Positions 47,135 to 59,461 of a stretch of 64,000 nucleotides of DNA are shown piece after piece. A program made the position numbers and the translations under genes. Origin of the DNA: Rhizophagus clarus. Its lineage: Eukaryota; Glomeromycota; Glomeromycetes; Glomerales; Glomeraceae. The stretch lies in NCBI GenBank assembly GCA_015698045.1, contig BLAL01000059.1, forward strand, positions 377,001-441,000. Reading direction: 5' to 3'. Position 1 is the stretch's first letter, and the number at the start of each line of letters is the position of its first letter. The notes beneath the pieces were generated by a model. The model searched no databases, was not told the origin of the DNA, and was given only the letters and a program-made list of their open reading frames with translations.

Positions 47135-47361
47135 CAGTGTATAATATTCAAGTCGAATGCTTATTGCGCAATGCGCAACAAAAAATTATGCGCAATTTGA
47201 GCAAAAATATATCCAATTTGCGCTCAAATATGCTTTACACAATGTTATATCTAAATTGTAAGTTGCGCGATGCGCAGATTAAAATCATATCTGATATCTG
47301 ATTTGCGGAAATCAAAAATAGTTTGCGCTCCGCAAATTCCGCAAATAGATTTTATACACCG
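47135..47361. mobile_element. MITE copy 2 (about 227 bp)
   Basis: It is a diverged copy of 42027-42240 (GCGCAATGCGCAAC, TTTGCGGAAATCAAAAATAG, ATTTTATACACCG end). It begins 8 bp after the stop codon of the channel gene. The left end is more diverged and no target duplication is visible. Confidence 0.75.
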
Positions 47362-49421
47362 ACATTGTTTGTTTCACGTGTTATTATTTGATTGGCTTAT
47401 AAAATAATTGATTTCATGAATAAACTATGGTTTAATTTATTTTAACATATTTAGGTGAAACCGAAATAAAAATAACAAAATTTAATGGTCAAAATACAAA
47501 ACCGAAATGAATTTTAATAATCGTTACGAAGGTCAAATCACGTGATAGATTTTGTTTTTTTTATTATTATAAAGTTGTATTGTAATTGTTTATTTTATTG
47601 TAATAAAATAATTTTTATTGTGACTTTTATTGTATACATTCCAAGTCCGGGTCCGTCTAAAGAGTCCGGCAACTTAAGGAAAAAAAAATTCCCTTCTCGC
47701 TAACCCGCTTTCCAAATCTAAAAAAAAAAAGAGAATCAAAACATTAGTAACGTTTCGCTAAAAATATTGTTTGTAAAAAAAAATTAGAAGTTATTAACTT
47801 CGAAATATCCAGTTCAGGCCCTATAATAAAAAAAAAAAAATCGAAACATTAGTAAATGTTTCGTTAAATAAATAAAAAAAAAAATAATATTTCAAAGTTT
47901 ACCTTCGAAATTACTGATATGGCTCGAGCTGGGCTCGAGCTTTCTTCAGAACCCAGTCGACCTGTCTTTACAAAACATCTTAACAAAAAAGAAAAGAACG
48001 TTAGTTAACGTTCTTATATTGAAAGAAAATCTTAGTACCCTCCCCTCCCTCAGAGCCGTGTGCCGAAAGATCCGTTCCTACAAAAATGAAAGGATAAGAA
48101 CGTTAGTTAATGTTCTTATGCTCTCAAGTAGCATGTCCATATTAATGCGGTGTATTATTTCTTTTGTTCTCTCACATTTCCAGAAAATTTCTTATTTCTA
48201 TCCATCGGATTTCAAAGAAATATACCCTCCAACATTGCCTATAGTAATTCATTCATATTCTCGTCCAAAAATATTTATTTTGATCGAATAGAACCATGGC
48301 CAGAATTCCGGCCGTGAAGATTCATCTTTTATATGATTTATTAAGAATTGGATTTTGAAATGGCAAATTACATTGACTTGATCTTATAATTCTCATCACG
48401 AAATCTGACAATGGATTCGCTCAAAATCACTAAAAAAACTTTGAAATTTACGTTAGCGAGATATTTTATCAAACCAAAATGCAATGAACATGAATTGATT
48501 GAATCCCTAAAAAGAGATCATCTAAATGGTGTTATGTTAGGCAAAAAAACCCTTACCGTAATTCATTTTTCACATTTTGAGTAATCTTTACTCTTTAAAT
48601 GAAAAGAAAGTTATTTACGATACTCATATTATTTATTGCGTTAATGTATTTATGCTTTTTGTAATTTGTCATGAAAATAATTATTGCTAATATAAATTAC
48701 AAAATTGCAGGATTTGTTGTCAAATACATGATGATATATTTCTTTGAAGAATTCATAAAATGAACATATCGTACCAGATGTCACATGGTCACATAATTAT
48801 TTGGTTGTAATATCTTTTTTTTGCACTTTTACTACAATATGTAGAAGTTATCTTTCACAGATACAGTAAGATAGAAAAATCAAATATTTCATAAAATTTT
48901 TTTTGCACCAAATAACTAAGCTATATGTTCCAGAAACAAATTAATTAGTAATCATTACCTCTAGCAAAATGAATTATCAATTATCAACAAATGACAACAT
49001 AATCGAAAGCACATATCAATAAAGTTCAAACGCAGCATATAAGCCCTAATCAGGGATACTTCTTCCTTGAGCTCTTCTTTTTTTGAACTCTTTTTCTCAT
49101 TTTTCTTTGCGATAGGGAAGATATAGTGTATGTTTGAATCCAGAAGAAAACAAGAAGTTAAGCAAAAATTTTCGCATATCATATTCAACTTCAATAATTT
49201 TTTCACCTGGCTCTACGATCCATTCAACTCAAGACCTTTTCACACTCCACTTTTATTTAAGTTATCAATTCACAACCGAAGCAATCCATAAAGAGCATCC
49301 CCAAGTAACGTTCCTCGATGTCAACTATACGGTCAAAACCATCATAATGTTCGAATTACCTCAGTATAATCAATTATATCTTTATATAGGCGTATGGATA
49401 AACTATACTGTACGAAAAGTT
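47362..49421. other. Gene-poor stretch with short hairpin words
   Basis: No gene is supported. GAACGTTAGTTAACGTTC (47997-48014) and a near-copy at 48099-48116 form 8-bp stem hairpins; AACATTAGTAA.CGTTTCG words recur at 47740 and 47846. The ORF at 48019-48291 includes one of these repeats and is not convincing. Confidence 0.45.
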
Positions 49422-50827
49422 AAACTGTACTGTACGATTAATTAAAAAAAGTTCGTACAGTACAGTACAGCGCTTATATGTGTATATATAAATATAAGTG
49501 TTGTACTGTACTGTATGAAAAGCAAAAAAAATTCGTACAGTACAGTTAAAATCAGATCACGTAATTGAATTTAACTTGGAAAATTTTTTTTCGCAAAAAG
49601 TAATTTTATTATAAATATATTGTTAAAGTAAAACTAGAATTATACGTTATATAATGTTAAAAATCTTAAAAGTTTATTTGTTTGTTAAATAATTTATTTA
49701 TTTATTTATTTATTTATTAAAACCATTAAATGATAAAAATCACACAACGACGCATATATATAAAGATTACTGGTTAATCCAGAATTAAAAATTTTATAGT
49801 TACTTAATAATGAAAAAAAAAATGAAAGAACGAGGGGAATAAAGAGAAACAAAGGAATGAAAAGAAAGAAAAGGGACGAATCAAAGAAGATGATGAAAAA
49901 GTAAAGAAATAGAAAGGAAAAATATAGCAATAGAAGGAAGTGAAAAAAAGATGAAGGAATAGAAAGAGAAGGATAAGAGATTAAAAAAAACAAAGGATAA
50001 AGAAGAAAATGGGAAAAGAATAGTAATAAAAAAGAGATAATGATGAACAAAAATAAAGGATGATGAACGGGAAGAAGAAGGAATGAAAATAATAAAGATC
50101 AATAACAAAACCATAAAGTTTGAAGGAACAAAAGGGTAAAATAAATGAAAGTGACAAAACCCCCATAAAGACATGAATTGAATAGCGTTAGTAAGAAACG
50201 AAATATAAGAAGCAATAACAAAAGAAAAGAAAAAAAGAAAAAAGCACTTAACTGCAATTTAAAAACCTAACCGCAAACCAGAAGAACTTGAAGACCTAAA
50301 AAAAACAAAGAAAATTAGAGACAAAATATAAGAAATAAAAGATAATAATTTCGTGATTACGACATGATCGTCACAAAAAGTAAAGACAAAAAAAAAAAGA
50401 AAAAGAAAGAAAATTAAAAACAAATAATGATAACAAAAAGAAAAAGAAAAGAGTACCTTTAACCATAATTGAAAACCTAAAGAGAGAAAAGTATCTTCAA
50501 CTACAAAGACGGAAGAACTTGAAGACCTAAAAAAGAAGAAAAAGAGTTGCAGAAAATAAAAGTTCGTTAACGCAAAAAAACAGAAAAACAAAAAATTTTT
50601 TTTTCTAGAATAAACCTTTAGTTTACCTTTCTGGAGTGGGCCTAAAGAAAAAAAGAATGTTATTAAAGAAACAGACGCGTTTGAAAGAAGAGTTCATGTT
50701 TTTTATGTGAAAAAAAAGAGATTATTTGATCAGGGATAAACAAATAAATAAATGCACAAATCACGCAGTAAAAAAGGTTGTATTGTACAAAACTAATCGT
50801 ACAACCACTATTCGTACAGTACAGTTT
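49422..50827. mobile_element. Second purine-rich TIR element, about 1.4 kb
   Basis: AAACTGTACTGTACGA at 49422-49437 and its exact inverted copy at 50812-50827 bound it; further inverted GTACTGTACGAA words lie inside (49455-49475, 49500-49545, 50780-50805). The interior (49805-50660) is A/G-rich on the plus strand, and units ending GAAGAACTTGAAGACCTAAA recur at 50281 and 50511, giving a TTTTTTAG-GTCTTCAAGTTC arrangement on the minus strand as in 18154-20446. Long minus-strand ORFs here are compositional. Confidence 0.6.
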
Positions 50828-50884
50828 ATATGTATACTCTCTTTATATAACCAATAAAATCTTTTGATCTTATAAACCAAGTGC

Positions 50885-51240
50885 TTATAAAACTAAGTGA
50901 GGTTGCAGTGTCCTCAAGAGTATCGACTCGGAGCAATTGCCTAACGACATTCCTTGAATTCTTTCTGAGCATTCAGAATGCACCATTAGTAATGCTGATA
51001 TCGTTTCTAATCTTCTCATAGCTATTAATTTGTTTCTTTTTTTTTCCTGTATTGGTCTTGTTGGCATACCGCTGCGAATAAGATGCCCCAAACATAAATC
51101 GCAGAATCGTTTTTTTTAACTGAAATTGTCAAATTCAACGTTGATGCTTGGCCAATTCGCTGCCATCATGATTTAGTCGGCAAGATTCTGGCAAGGCATT
51201 CTTCCTTTTCTTGATAATTCAGTAGTCCCATATCGTTAAG
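50885..51240 (-). pseudogene. Second decayed copy of the deaminase-like gene
   Basis: The minus strand follows 38815-39165 in order: AATTATCAAGAAAAGGA, a GATGGCAGCGAA against GATGGCGACGAA stretch, a CGATT.TGCGATTTA stretch, ATAGC.ATGAGAAGA, and SECSERIQGMSL followed by GNCSES, the counterpart of the CAE motif. Indels change the frame relative to the first copy. No intact gene remains. Confidence 0.65.
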
Positions 51241-51270
51241 AATCAGGAGACAAAAAAGGATGGTTCCCTG

Positions 51271-51412
51271 CAGAGTGGCCTGTCGTAATGTTGCAACCAT
51301 TTACAACCTATGTATTATAATAATACATCACTTATAACTCCCGTATTGTAAACTTGATTTACGGTTTCGCAACAGTTGCAATCCAGAAATGTTGGAATTA
51401 TTACTTCCTTAG
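51271..51412. mobile_element. Degenerate copy of the 23.2-kb MITE
   Basis: The left end AGAGTGGCCTGTCGTAATG matches the TIR at 23227. The right end (GGAATTATTACTTCCTTAGTT) is decayed. It separates two gene remnants. Confidence 0.55.
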
Positions 51413-52140
51413 TTCCCTGAGTTCTACATAAAAAATAATATTTTTTTCCTTTTCTTGTCTTTTGAAAATTAATATTACTGTACATGAAGGTGTCTTGATG
51501 TCTCTATCAAATTTCTGGTCCAATGCGTTATCCAAACTATCAAACCGCCCCATAGATTCACTATTCTTCAGAGATTGAAGTAAGTACCACATTATATCAT
51601 GCGGTAAACGTGAAGTTGCAATTCCTCCTTTCATCTGCTACAATCGCGAATTGAATTTATTGCTTGAACTGTTGCAGGTAAAAATTTCTATACCATTCGC
51701 AGTGTAATCTATAATGATTTTTGTTGCACACAGAGCATTGGCAAGTCTCACTGTTGAGCAAACGCAAAATTATAATTATAAATCCCACCTAAAACTATTT
51801 TGGAATTTCAAAGGTCTATAATAGTTTTAATTTTACTACCAGATAATTCCGAAATAGAACAAGTTTTTTTAAAAAACTTACAAATCTTTCTAGCTCTTCG
51901 AGTCTGCTTGTGCAATTCTTCTCGTTCAGTACCAGGGAGGCGTTTAATAAGACTGTCATAGATTGTACCTATTGCGCCAATTTTATACTTGTTCGTAATT
52001 TTAAGGTCTCTTTATCGAATTCCACAATATAGAAATGCCAACACAATAATTCTTTTGATTGCTTAAACTCGCATTAAATGCTTCTTGGAATTAGCAGCTA
52101 GATCTTGTAATATATTTTGAAACAATCCGATTACTCTCAT
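51413..52140 (-). pseudogene. Uncharacterised minus-strand gene remnant
   Basis: The minus strand shows coding-like pieces in changing frames: EAFNASLSNQKNYCVGISIL, IYDSLIKRLPGTEREELHKQ, RRARKICKFFKKTC, and MKGGIATSRLPHDIMWYLLQ to 51401. Stops and shifts separate them. I do not recognise a family. Confidence 0.4.
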
Positions 52141-52142
52141 CA

Positions 52143-52187
52143 GATTTTTCGTGACGAGTTGTCACGGAAAATTCCAGTTACATAATT
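52143..52187. repeat. Third copy of the GTGAC/GTCAC dispersed repeat
   Basis: GATTTTTCGTGACGAGTTGT followed by CACGGAAAATTCCAG matches the pair at 5682-5792. CGTGAC and GTCACG form a 6-bp stem. Confidence 0.55.
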
Positions 52188-55100
52188 AATCTCAGATACC
52201 TAAGGCTTCTTTCTTATGATTTGAGATTTTTGTCCTGAGAAGATAAATAAGATAACACACTGGAGTTTCTCTTTACTACGTTGCATCATCATCATTAACA
52301 TTTTCTTATGCAATATGCCTCATCCAAGAAATCGTCCATCTCTTTACCCTTCTATGACTTAGTTTTTGTGCGAATAAGTTGACATACATCAGAATTAGAT
52401 GCGCTATCAGGTGTAATAACATCCAATTTAAAAGATGTATATTGATGATATGTCTTATGCCACATATTACACGTTTATTAAATATATCAAACAAGGTAAT
52501 GCATACCTTATCTTGCCTGATGGATATGAATTTTGGCTTCCAGATTTCTTATATTTGCTTTACGTGTTTTTTTAATATGGATAATATTCTTTAGAAATTT
52601 AACAAGTGTGAACAAACAGAAAATTCCATGTATTACCTTTAAACTATTATAGTAATTACATAACTAGGAAACTGGAAATCGTCAAAGGTCTGTCGCGCCA
52701 TTTATTTAAATTGAATTTGTATTTTTTTTTTCTCTTAAAAAAAGCAATACTGAATAAAAAAAATTGATTTAGATCATCAGTATTACAAAAGTGATATGTA
52801 ATAAAAAAGGAGAAAGCAAGGGTAATTAGGTGGATAAAGAATAATGCATGGGTTATCACAAAATCGTCTCGTCTAACTCCATCGCTAACTATCGCTATAC
52901 TGTTCCGTTTTTTAAATAACGATAAATATTGTTCAACGAACGTACAGTCAAACCTCGGTATACCGAACTCACGGCTCAAGAACAAAAATTCGGTATATAT
53001 ACCGAACTCATAAGCTTGCAGTAAAAGTTACCACGTGATTAGAACTTAATTTTGGCAAGAATTAATAATTAAGATCGGCATAAATCCAGCCAGATGATCA
53101 CGTTTGTAGGAATTATAGATAGATAAAATTCTTCCTTTTTTGGGTTAGACAGTAACACTTACGTCCTATGATATACTGGCATCTTATTTCTTAAAAAAAT
53201 TTGTTAAGGACTCGATGTTTTATTCTCAGTTCTCCGGCATGTAACATATATTTTTCATTTTTATTTTTTGCGAAAAAAAAGAAATCCACCGCTACGCTCC
53301 GGACAATAATATGCCTGTAGTCCACTAAACCAATCGATATTTGTGACAAGAATAAAATAGTTCGTTTTATTTGTTATAAAATGCCAAAAATTTGCGCATC
53401 ATACAATAAGATCAAACAAATCAAAATAATTCGAAATCTAATCGAACTGAATGGAAGAGGACTTAGTATATTAAAATATTTCTATCACATATAAGAGTTA
53501 ACAGTTAAGCAATGAAATTATTTTCAAAAAGGATTAATTTCGTGATATATGATTAGATCATATAATTAAGATATATAACTATTATAATTAATAGCGTATT
53601 AGTTTACGAGGCATTAAGATGGTTATGTCATTGCTTACGGTAATATCTATTCAAATCGACGTTTATATTTTAAATCGCAAGAAATAACATTTCACGTGAT
53701 ACCGTAATTTGCGAAGAGAGAATTATCACGTGATATTAGAGAACGAAAAATATCGGGACAAAGAAATGAACAGAGTTACCAGGAATTATCAAATTACCCG
53801 ATCTATTTCATTATTCTTTTTGGAAGGCCCAAGAAAAGTTCCAAATAAAAAAAAAATCAAAACATTTAATTTAATATACATGACTTTGCATGAAGAAAAA
53901 ATTTGACAATTTGGTGATCGAAATCCCATATGGGGAAATTTAATTTCATAATTAAGAAAAAAACAATAATTTAATTTAAGCAAGAATTGCATTGACTTAA
54001 AAAAGAAAATTTTATAGCGTTACATACGGTATTCGAGAACATTTTTCGAAAATTTTTTTTAAAAAGAGCGAGTTTTCTTTTTTTACCTTTTTATTTGACT
54101 TGCATTTGTTTACTTTTTTTTGCATATAATTATTTATTTTTTTTCTATTTATTTGTAACAAATTTACAAATTTTTTTATAAGATTCTTCAAGTTTTATCG
54201 CGTTAAAAAAAAATTCTCTCACGTGAATTGTTTATTATGAGAAGGAAAATTTTGGGAAAAAGTTGCGAAAATTTGAAAAATTTGAACACTCTTTTTTTTT
54301 TGAAAAAAACTTGCAAATTATAAGGTAAACTATAATTAACCGGTTAAAACTTGTCAAAATATCTAGAATTTTAGAGGAGAAATCGTTTATTATTTTTGTT
54401 ATAATTATAAATTTACACATGGGCATTAAAAATTACGTTTCTTTATTTGGAATAAATTTAAACATACGAAGAATTTTTCAGCCTTCTATTTTGTAATCAA
54501 AGACGCACAAATCAGACAATAGAAAGATTAAAATATTGTGATTATTGGGGATCATAATCTTTCATTACTCAAAATAGTTTGTCTCACCCCCGAATATCAT
54601 GCATAAAAAAAAAAATTAAAGTTCAATATTTAATAATTCCGAAAGATTGAAATTCCGAATGATTAAGATTCCGATTGAAGATTCCGAATGATTGATGATT
54701 GATAATGGAAACGTATTACGATTTATAGAAGTGATATGATTACTATGTAAATTAAGTATATTGATCGACCCAATTAACCAATCAAATGAGAGAATGAGGA
54801 TTGGGAACCCGGGACCCGATTTCAGACCCAGAAAATCGTTTGAGTCTAGAAGGTATCCCTGTGCGTAACTTTTAAAAAGTTTCCCTTACTTTTTAAGGGA
54901 TTTTCGAATTGCAAATTTTTTTTTTTTAAATTAATAATTCGTAATTAGTTATTTATAATGTCGTGCTTATTGCAAATTTTTTGTGTTACATTTACTAATT
55001 AAACCCGATAGATGAAAGATCGACTTAACGTGACAAATCCTCTTATCCAAATTCTAATAATTTTTAATCTAATGCACATTAATGTTTATTTAGCAGATTA

Positions 55101-57446
55101 TGCATGATAGATGGAAGAGTTCACTCGTTCTAAACCACAAAGTTACTTTTGTCTTCTGTTTACATGTAATTTATTTCCATATGAAATTATTACCGTTTTT
55201 ACATTTAAATGATGATGAATTTTAAAAACGGATAAAGCCGAAATATTTTCATTTCCGTAAGATTAAAACAATAAAGTTTGCCGCAAAGAAAAAAAAAAAA
55301 AAATCTTTTTTGTTACTATAAAAACAACAATATACGAGAACTTAATTTTGTTGATCCGAACGCGGAGATACAGAGGTTAAACGACTAAAACTTGTGGAGA
55401 ATGTTTTACTAAAAAGCATGCAAAGCATGCGCATCATACCGTTATACCATTAATTTTTATCATGCATTATTATGTAGTATTACCGTATTAGTGACCCGAG
55501 TTAATGACCCATAAATTATTGTTTGTTTAATTCGTAACAACAAAAGACTTTTATAAATATATGCATTTAATAAATAACAATTTCCAAATATGTCTTCGAC
55601 CATTTAAAAAAAGTATAACTTTATTTCCATTTTTGTGAGAATAACCAAATGCTGTGATAGTATAATAATTTATTTGTCACTCGCATATGTTTTCTTTTAT
55701 TTTCATCTCTCCCTTGTACGTTTATTTTGTATTCTGTGTTAAATTAATTTGCATACTGTGCTTTATGTATGGAGATATTGAACTATTACGAAGGGGGAAA
55801 GAAAGGGAGAAATGTGAAATAATTACCAATGAACGAATTGAAAACTAAATATTATTAATATTTTTTTTTTTTTGTGCTTCGACATGATTCTCGTTTAATT
55901 GTTGCATCTTGTTCCTTTTAATAAGTTTTGTTTACAAACTTTTGTTTTACGTCAGAAATTCCGCCCATTACGTTTTCAAATTTCTTTTCAATTGTTTGTT
56001 ACATTTGATCAAGTAAATTTTTGATCAGTCCCCTAATTTAGGTTCAACGGATCTTTTCCCCAAGGTTGGACAAAGCGTTGGACCGCATGAACCGAAAGGC
56101 CGAATCCAAAATCGGTTAGTCGATTAGAAATTTCTATGAATAATAAATGATTAACATGGAACATAATTAAAAATATAAGTTTATTATCCTGATAAAATTA
56201 TATAAAATGATCTTTACTAAATATAGTATTTCATAAGTAATACTTTATTAATCCTTTATAGAAATGTAAATAACAAAACTCGGTTATTTCATTTCATTTC
56301 GAAGAACTCATCTATCGTACATATATCATAACTCGTGGCGTCATGAAGCGAAACACAAATATCAACAATATTGTTTTCACGAGAAAAATTTTTTTTTGTA
56401 CTTTGGTTACTTCTTTCCTCTTCCCCCCTACATGATGGTCCCACAAATTTTTTTTTTTGTCACATGTTACTCCTTTATGTAAAACGCGCAAATTCACATC
56501 GGAACACACGTCGAAACGAAAAGAACAAACGTTTATTGAATTTACTATTATCTTTTTTCAGGTTGTGTAATACGTTGAGATAAATAATTATTCTTTCGCT
56601 AATCAATCGAGTAAATTGCCGGTAAAATATTTATATTAAAAATTGTAATATTGTATAGTTGAAAACATTTAATATAAAAAATGGCTTAGGAAACTTATTT
56701 CGCTTGTGAATCGGAAATTCGTCTTTAGAGAAAGTTCTACGATGATGATGATTATAAATTTTCACATTGATTGGATAAAAATAAAATTAATATTTGTAAC
56801 ACAATATGTATCTTTGATGTATAAATATATACATAAAATTGATTAATTATATGCAAGTAATATATTTACTGCTTTAGTATTTGAGGTGGTTGGGCGTTGA
56901 AATAATTGCGCATCATTGTACAAAACCCGTATTTGACTTTGTATCCCAAATAAAAAAAAAATCAGCCTATTTTTTTAATAATATAAAAATTTTTTTTATG
57001 TTAAAATATGCGGTTAAGTTCAATGATCGCTAATTTTAATTAACAATTAAAATCCCTGATTGAGCCATGCATTTAAAATTAGTGTATGCAAAGTGATATA
57101 AGTAATTTATTGTATATTTTTTGTACTATATGTACTATTTATGCAATTAAGCGCGTTTCAGACATAATCGCTGAGAGTGGCTGTAAAAGAGATACGGATA
57201 AAATGAATAAATAACAACAATATAAATTTATGTTGTTTGATGTGAATTTATTAAGTGAAACAATAATCAAAAAAATTCTAATAAATACAGGCCATTTTTC
57301 CTTCAACTCACTCACCACGATCAAGGTTCAAAAAAAAAATAAATCTTTCATTACAATTTACAATAAAAAAAAAAAAACCTTGTATTAATAAAGAATAAAA
57401 TTAATCCCTCATAAGTTTTTAATAATAATAATAATATACTACAAAA
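52188..57446. other. Gene-poor 5-kb stretch
   Basis: No gene is supported by coding character or splice structure. Noted: a pogo/mariner-like end TA-CAGTCAAACCTCGGTATACC at 52943-52966 with a partly inverted ACCGAATTTTTG/ACCGAACTC word near 52985; tandem ATTCCGAATGATT words at 54638-54700; an inverted pair AAAGATTA...TAATCTTT at 54522-54563; and many long A or T runs. The last 100 bp are the upstream region of the AGP-like gene. Confidence 0.5.
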
Positions 57447-58281
57447 ATGAATAAACGCATTATCTTTCTTCTCGCCGTTCTCTTAGCTTTAGTAACTTAT
57501 GTTGCTGCACAGTAAGTTTTTTCCGCGATTAATTATTCAAAGGAAAACGAAAAAATAATGTAATAAAAAATCCCTAACCACTTTTTTTTATGATAACAGA
57601 GCACCAGCAGGAGGAGCACCAGATGCAGGAGCAGGAGCACCACCAGCAGGAGGAGCACCAGATGCAGGAGCAGGAGCAGGAGGAGCACCACCAGCACCAG
57701 ACGCAGGAGCAGGAGGAGCAGGAGCACCAGACGCAGGAGCAGGAGGAGCAGGAGCACCACCAGCAGGAGGAAAAGCCCCAGCAGGAGGTGCCGCCCCAGG
57801 TGCTGATGCAGGAAAAGCCCCAGCAGGAGGTGCCGCCCCAGGTGCTGATGCAGGAAAAGCCCCAGCCGGAGGTGCCGCCCCAGGTGCTGATGCAGGAAAA
57901 GCCCCAGCCGGAGGTGCCGCCCCAGGTGCTGATGCAGGAAAAGCCCCAGCCGGAGGTGCCGCCCCAGGTGCTGATGCAGGAAAAGCCCCAGCAGGAGGTG
58001 CCGCCCCAGGTGCCGATGCAGGAAAAGCCCCAGCCGGAGGTGCCGCCCCAGCCCCAGGTGCCGATGCAGGAAAAGCCCCAGCCGGAGGTGCCGCTCCCCC
58101 AGCAGGAGCTGCTCCACCAGCAGGAGGTGCCACACCATCAGCAGGTACCGCAACCCCACCAGCAGGAGCATCACCAAAAGCATCAACAGGAGCAACAGCA
58201 GCATCAGCTGGAAGTTCTCTTAAATCAGAAGCTGGAGTTTCATTCGCTGCCATTGCCGTTATTGCTGCTATCCTCGCTTAA
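57447..58281 (+). CDS. Secreted AGP-like protein, probably GPI-anchored (248 aa, two exons)
   Basis: Exons 57447-57511 and 57600-58281 are joined by an 88-nt GTAAGT...CAG intron; without splicing the frame stops at once. Residues 1-22 are a signal peptide ([20 protein letters not shown], then AQ). The mature part is Ala/Gly/Pro-rich: first [16 protein letters not shown] blocks, then about seven [14 protein letters not shown] repeats, then a Thr/Ser-containing linker. The C-terminus ([20 protein letters not shown], then LA) is a short hydrophobic tail after small residues, which fits a GPI-anchor signal. AGP-like proteins with this build have been described from arbuscular mycorrhizal fungi and proposed to act at the plant-fungus interface. 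The coding region is GC-rich amid AT-rich DNA, by repeat composition. Long ORFs in other frames here are shadows. Confidence 0.9.
57769..58068 (+). repeat. 42-bp coding tandem repeat in the AGP-like gene
   Basis: Units start at 57769, 57811, 57853, 57895, 57937, 57979 and 58021 (the last with a 6-bp insertion), each encoding [14 protein letters not shown]. Units differ mainly at GCA/GCC and GCT/GCC synonymous positions, so homogenisation is recent. Confidence 0.9.
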
Positions 58282-59459
58282 ATTAATTAATTAGACTTAA
58301 TAATTTTACCATCATCATAAAAAAGTTTTAAATTATCTACACTTATATTACATTTTACCGTGCTTAATAATAAATAATAATAGTGTTGTGACCAAAAAAA
58401 AAAAAAAATTCGAACATTAATTTAAATAGTTTTTATTATTCCATATTATATTCTATTAGATTTTATTTAGTTCCTTTTTTTACAATAAGGTCTTAGTAAT
58501 TATGGGTTGGAAAATAGTATAATAATTAGTTCCAAAGTAGCACGCGTTAATATCTAATTTAATAAAAAGTTCAACTTTTTTCGCGTGAATAATAATAGAT
58601 ATTAATTTGTAACGAATTTTTTTTTTGGTTCTTAATTTTTTCTTATTTCCTTAATTCTCTAATACTATGTGCGAAAAATAAAATTAATTTTTAAGTTAAA
58701 ACAATATACGTGATAAAAATTATATACAGTATATATCAAAAAATCTTTTCTTTGATCAAATTTTTTTACTCAATTGATAAATATTACTTTCCAATTCCGG
58801 GAAAGATATATACAGTACAGTCAACTCGTGCGTGAACTCGCTTTATAATTGAACTCGCATTACACCGAATTTTACAGTAAACCGAATTTTTGATATAATA
58901 CCGATTTTAACATATAAAAAATTCTAGGCTCTTATTATCGAATTTTTTTGTGTGACATACGTTGTTGAGGTGGTAATATTTACAACATCGTATCCAAATA
59001 TCTGAATTGTTGTGATTGAATTCTTTGAAATGGAATTTCCTTAGTTGCATTTTTTCACTTTTACTTTTTTTTAATCTAACCGAACCAGTGTTTTTGTATG
59101 ATTTGTTTATCATATTTATTTTATTAAATTAGATGTATACAGCTCTAATTGTTTTGCATTTCAAGAATTTCAAGAAATAAATTTATATGAAAATCATTAA
59201 TACGAAGTAATTTTTTACATTTAATATAAATTATTAAAATACTCGTCGTTTAGTAAGAAAAAATAAACCTTGATGTATAGACGAGATTTTAAATCTAAAA
59301 TACTAGAAAATTTGCAGGTAAATACTTAGTAATTTTGTAAACATAGTTTCCATCTAAAAAAAAAAAAAAATACAAATTATCTTTTAATATCAATGGTATG
59401 AAATATATGAAATATTAAATTTTTTCGATCATAAAATTTAACTAAGATAAAAGCACATA
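58282..59459. other. Gene-free stretch after the AGP-like gene
   Basis: Contains the 3' flank of the AGP-like gene. A pogo-like end, CAGTCAACTCGTGCGTGAAC at 58818, is followed by ACCGAATTTT words at 58865-58910. No gene is supported. Confidence 0.45.
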
Positions 59460-59461
59460 TA

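Noticed and set aside
49706..50591. Minus-strand hydrophobic ORFs looking like membrane proteins
   Set aside because: Same cause as above in the second purine-rich element.
57588..58253. 221-codon minus-strand ORF rich in Ala, Pro and Gly starting [11 protein letters not shown]
   Set aside because: It is the mirror of the GC-rich repeat of the plus-strand AGP-like gene; the plus strand has the signal peptide, a clean intron and the anchor tail.
57590..58294. 234-codon plus-strand ORF rich in Gln, Glu and His
   Set aside because: Shifted frame of the same repeats; it begins inside the intron and has no signal or domain.
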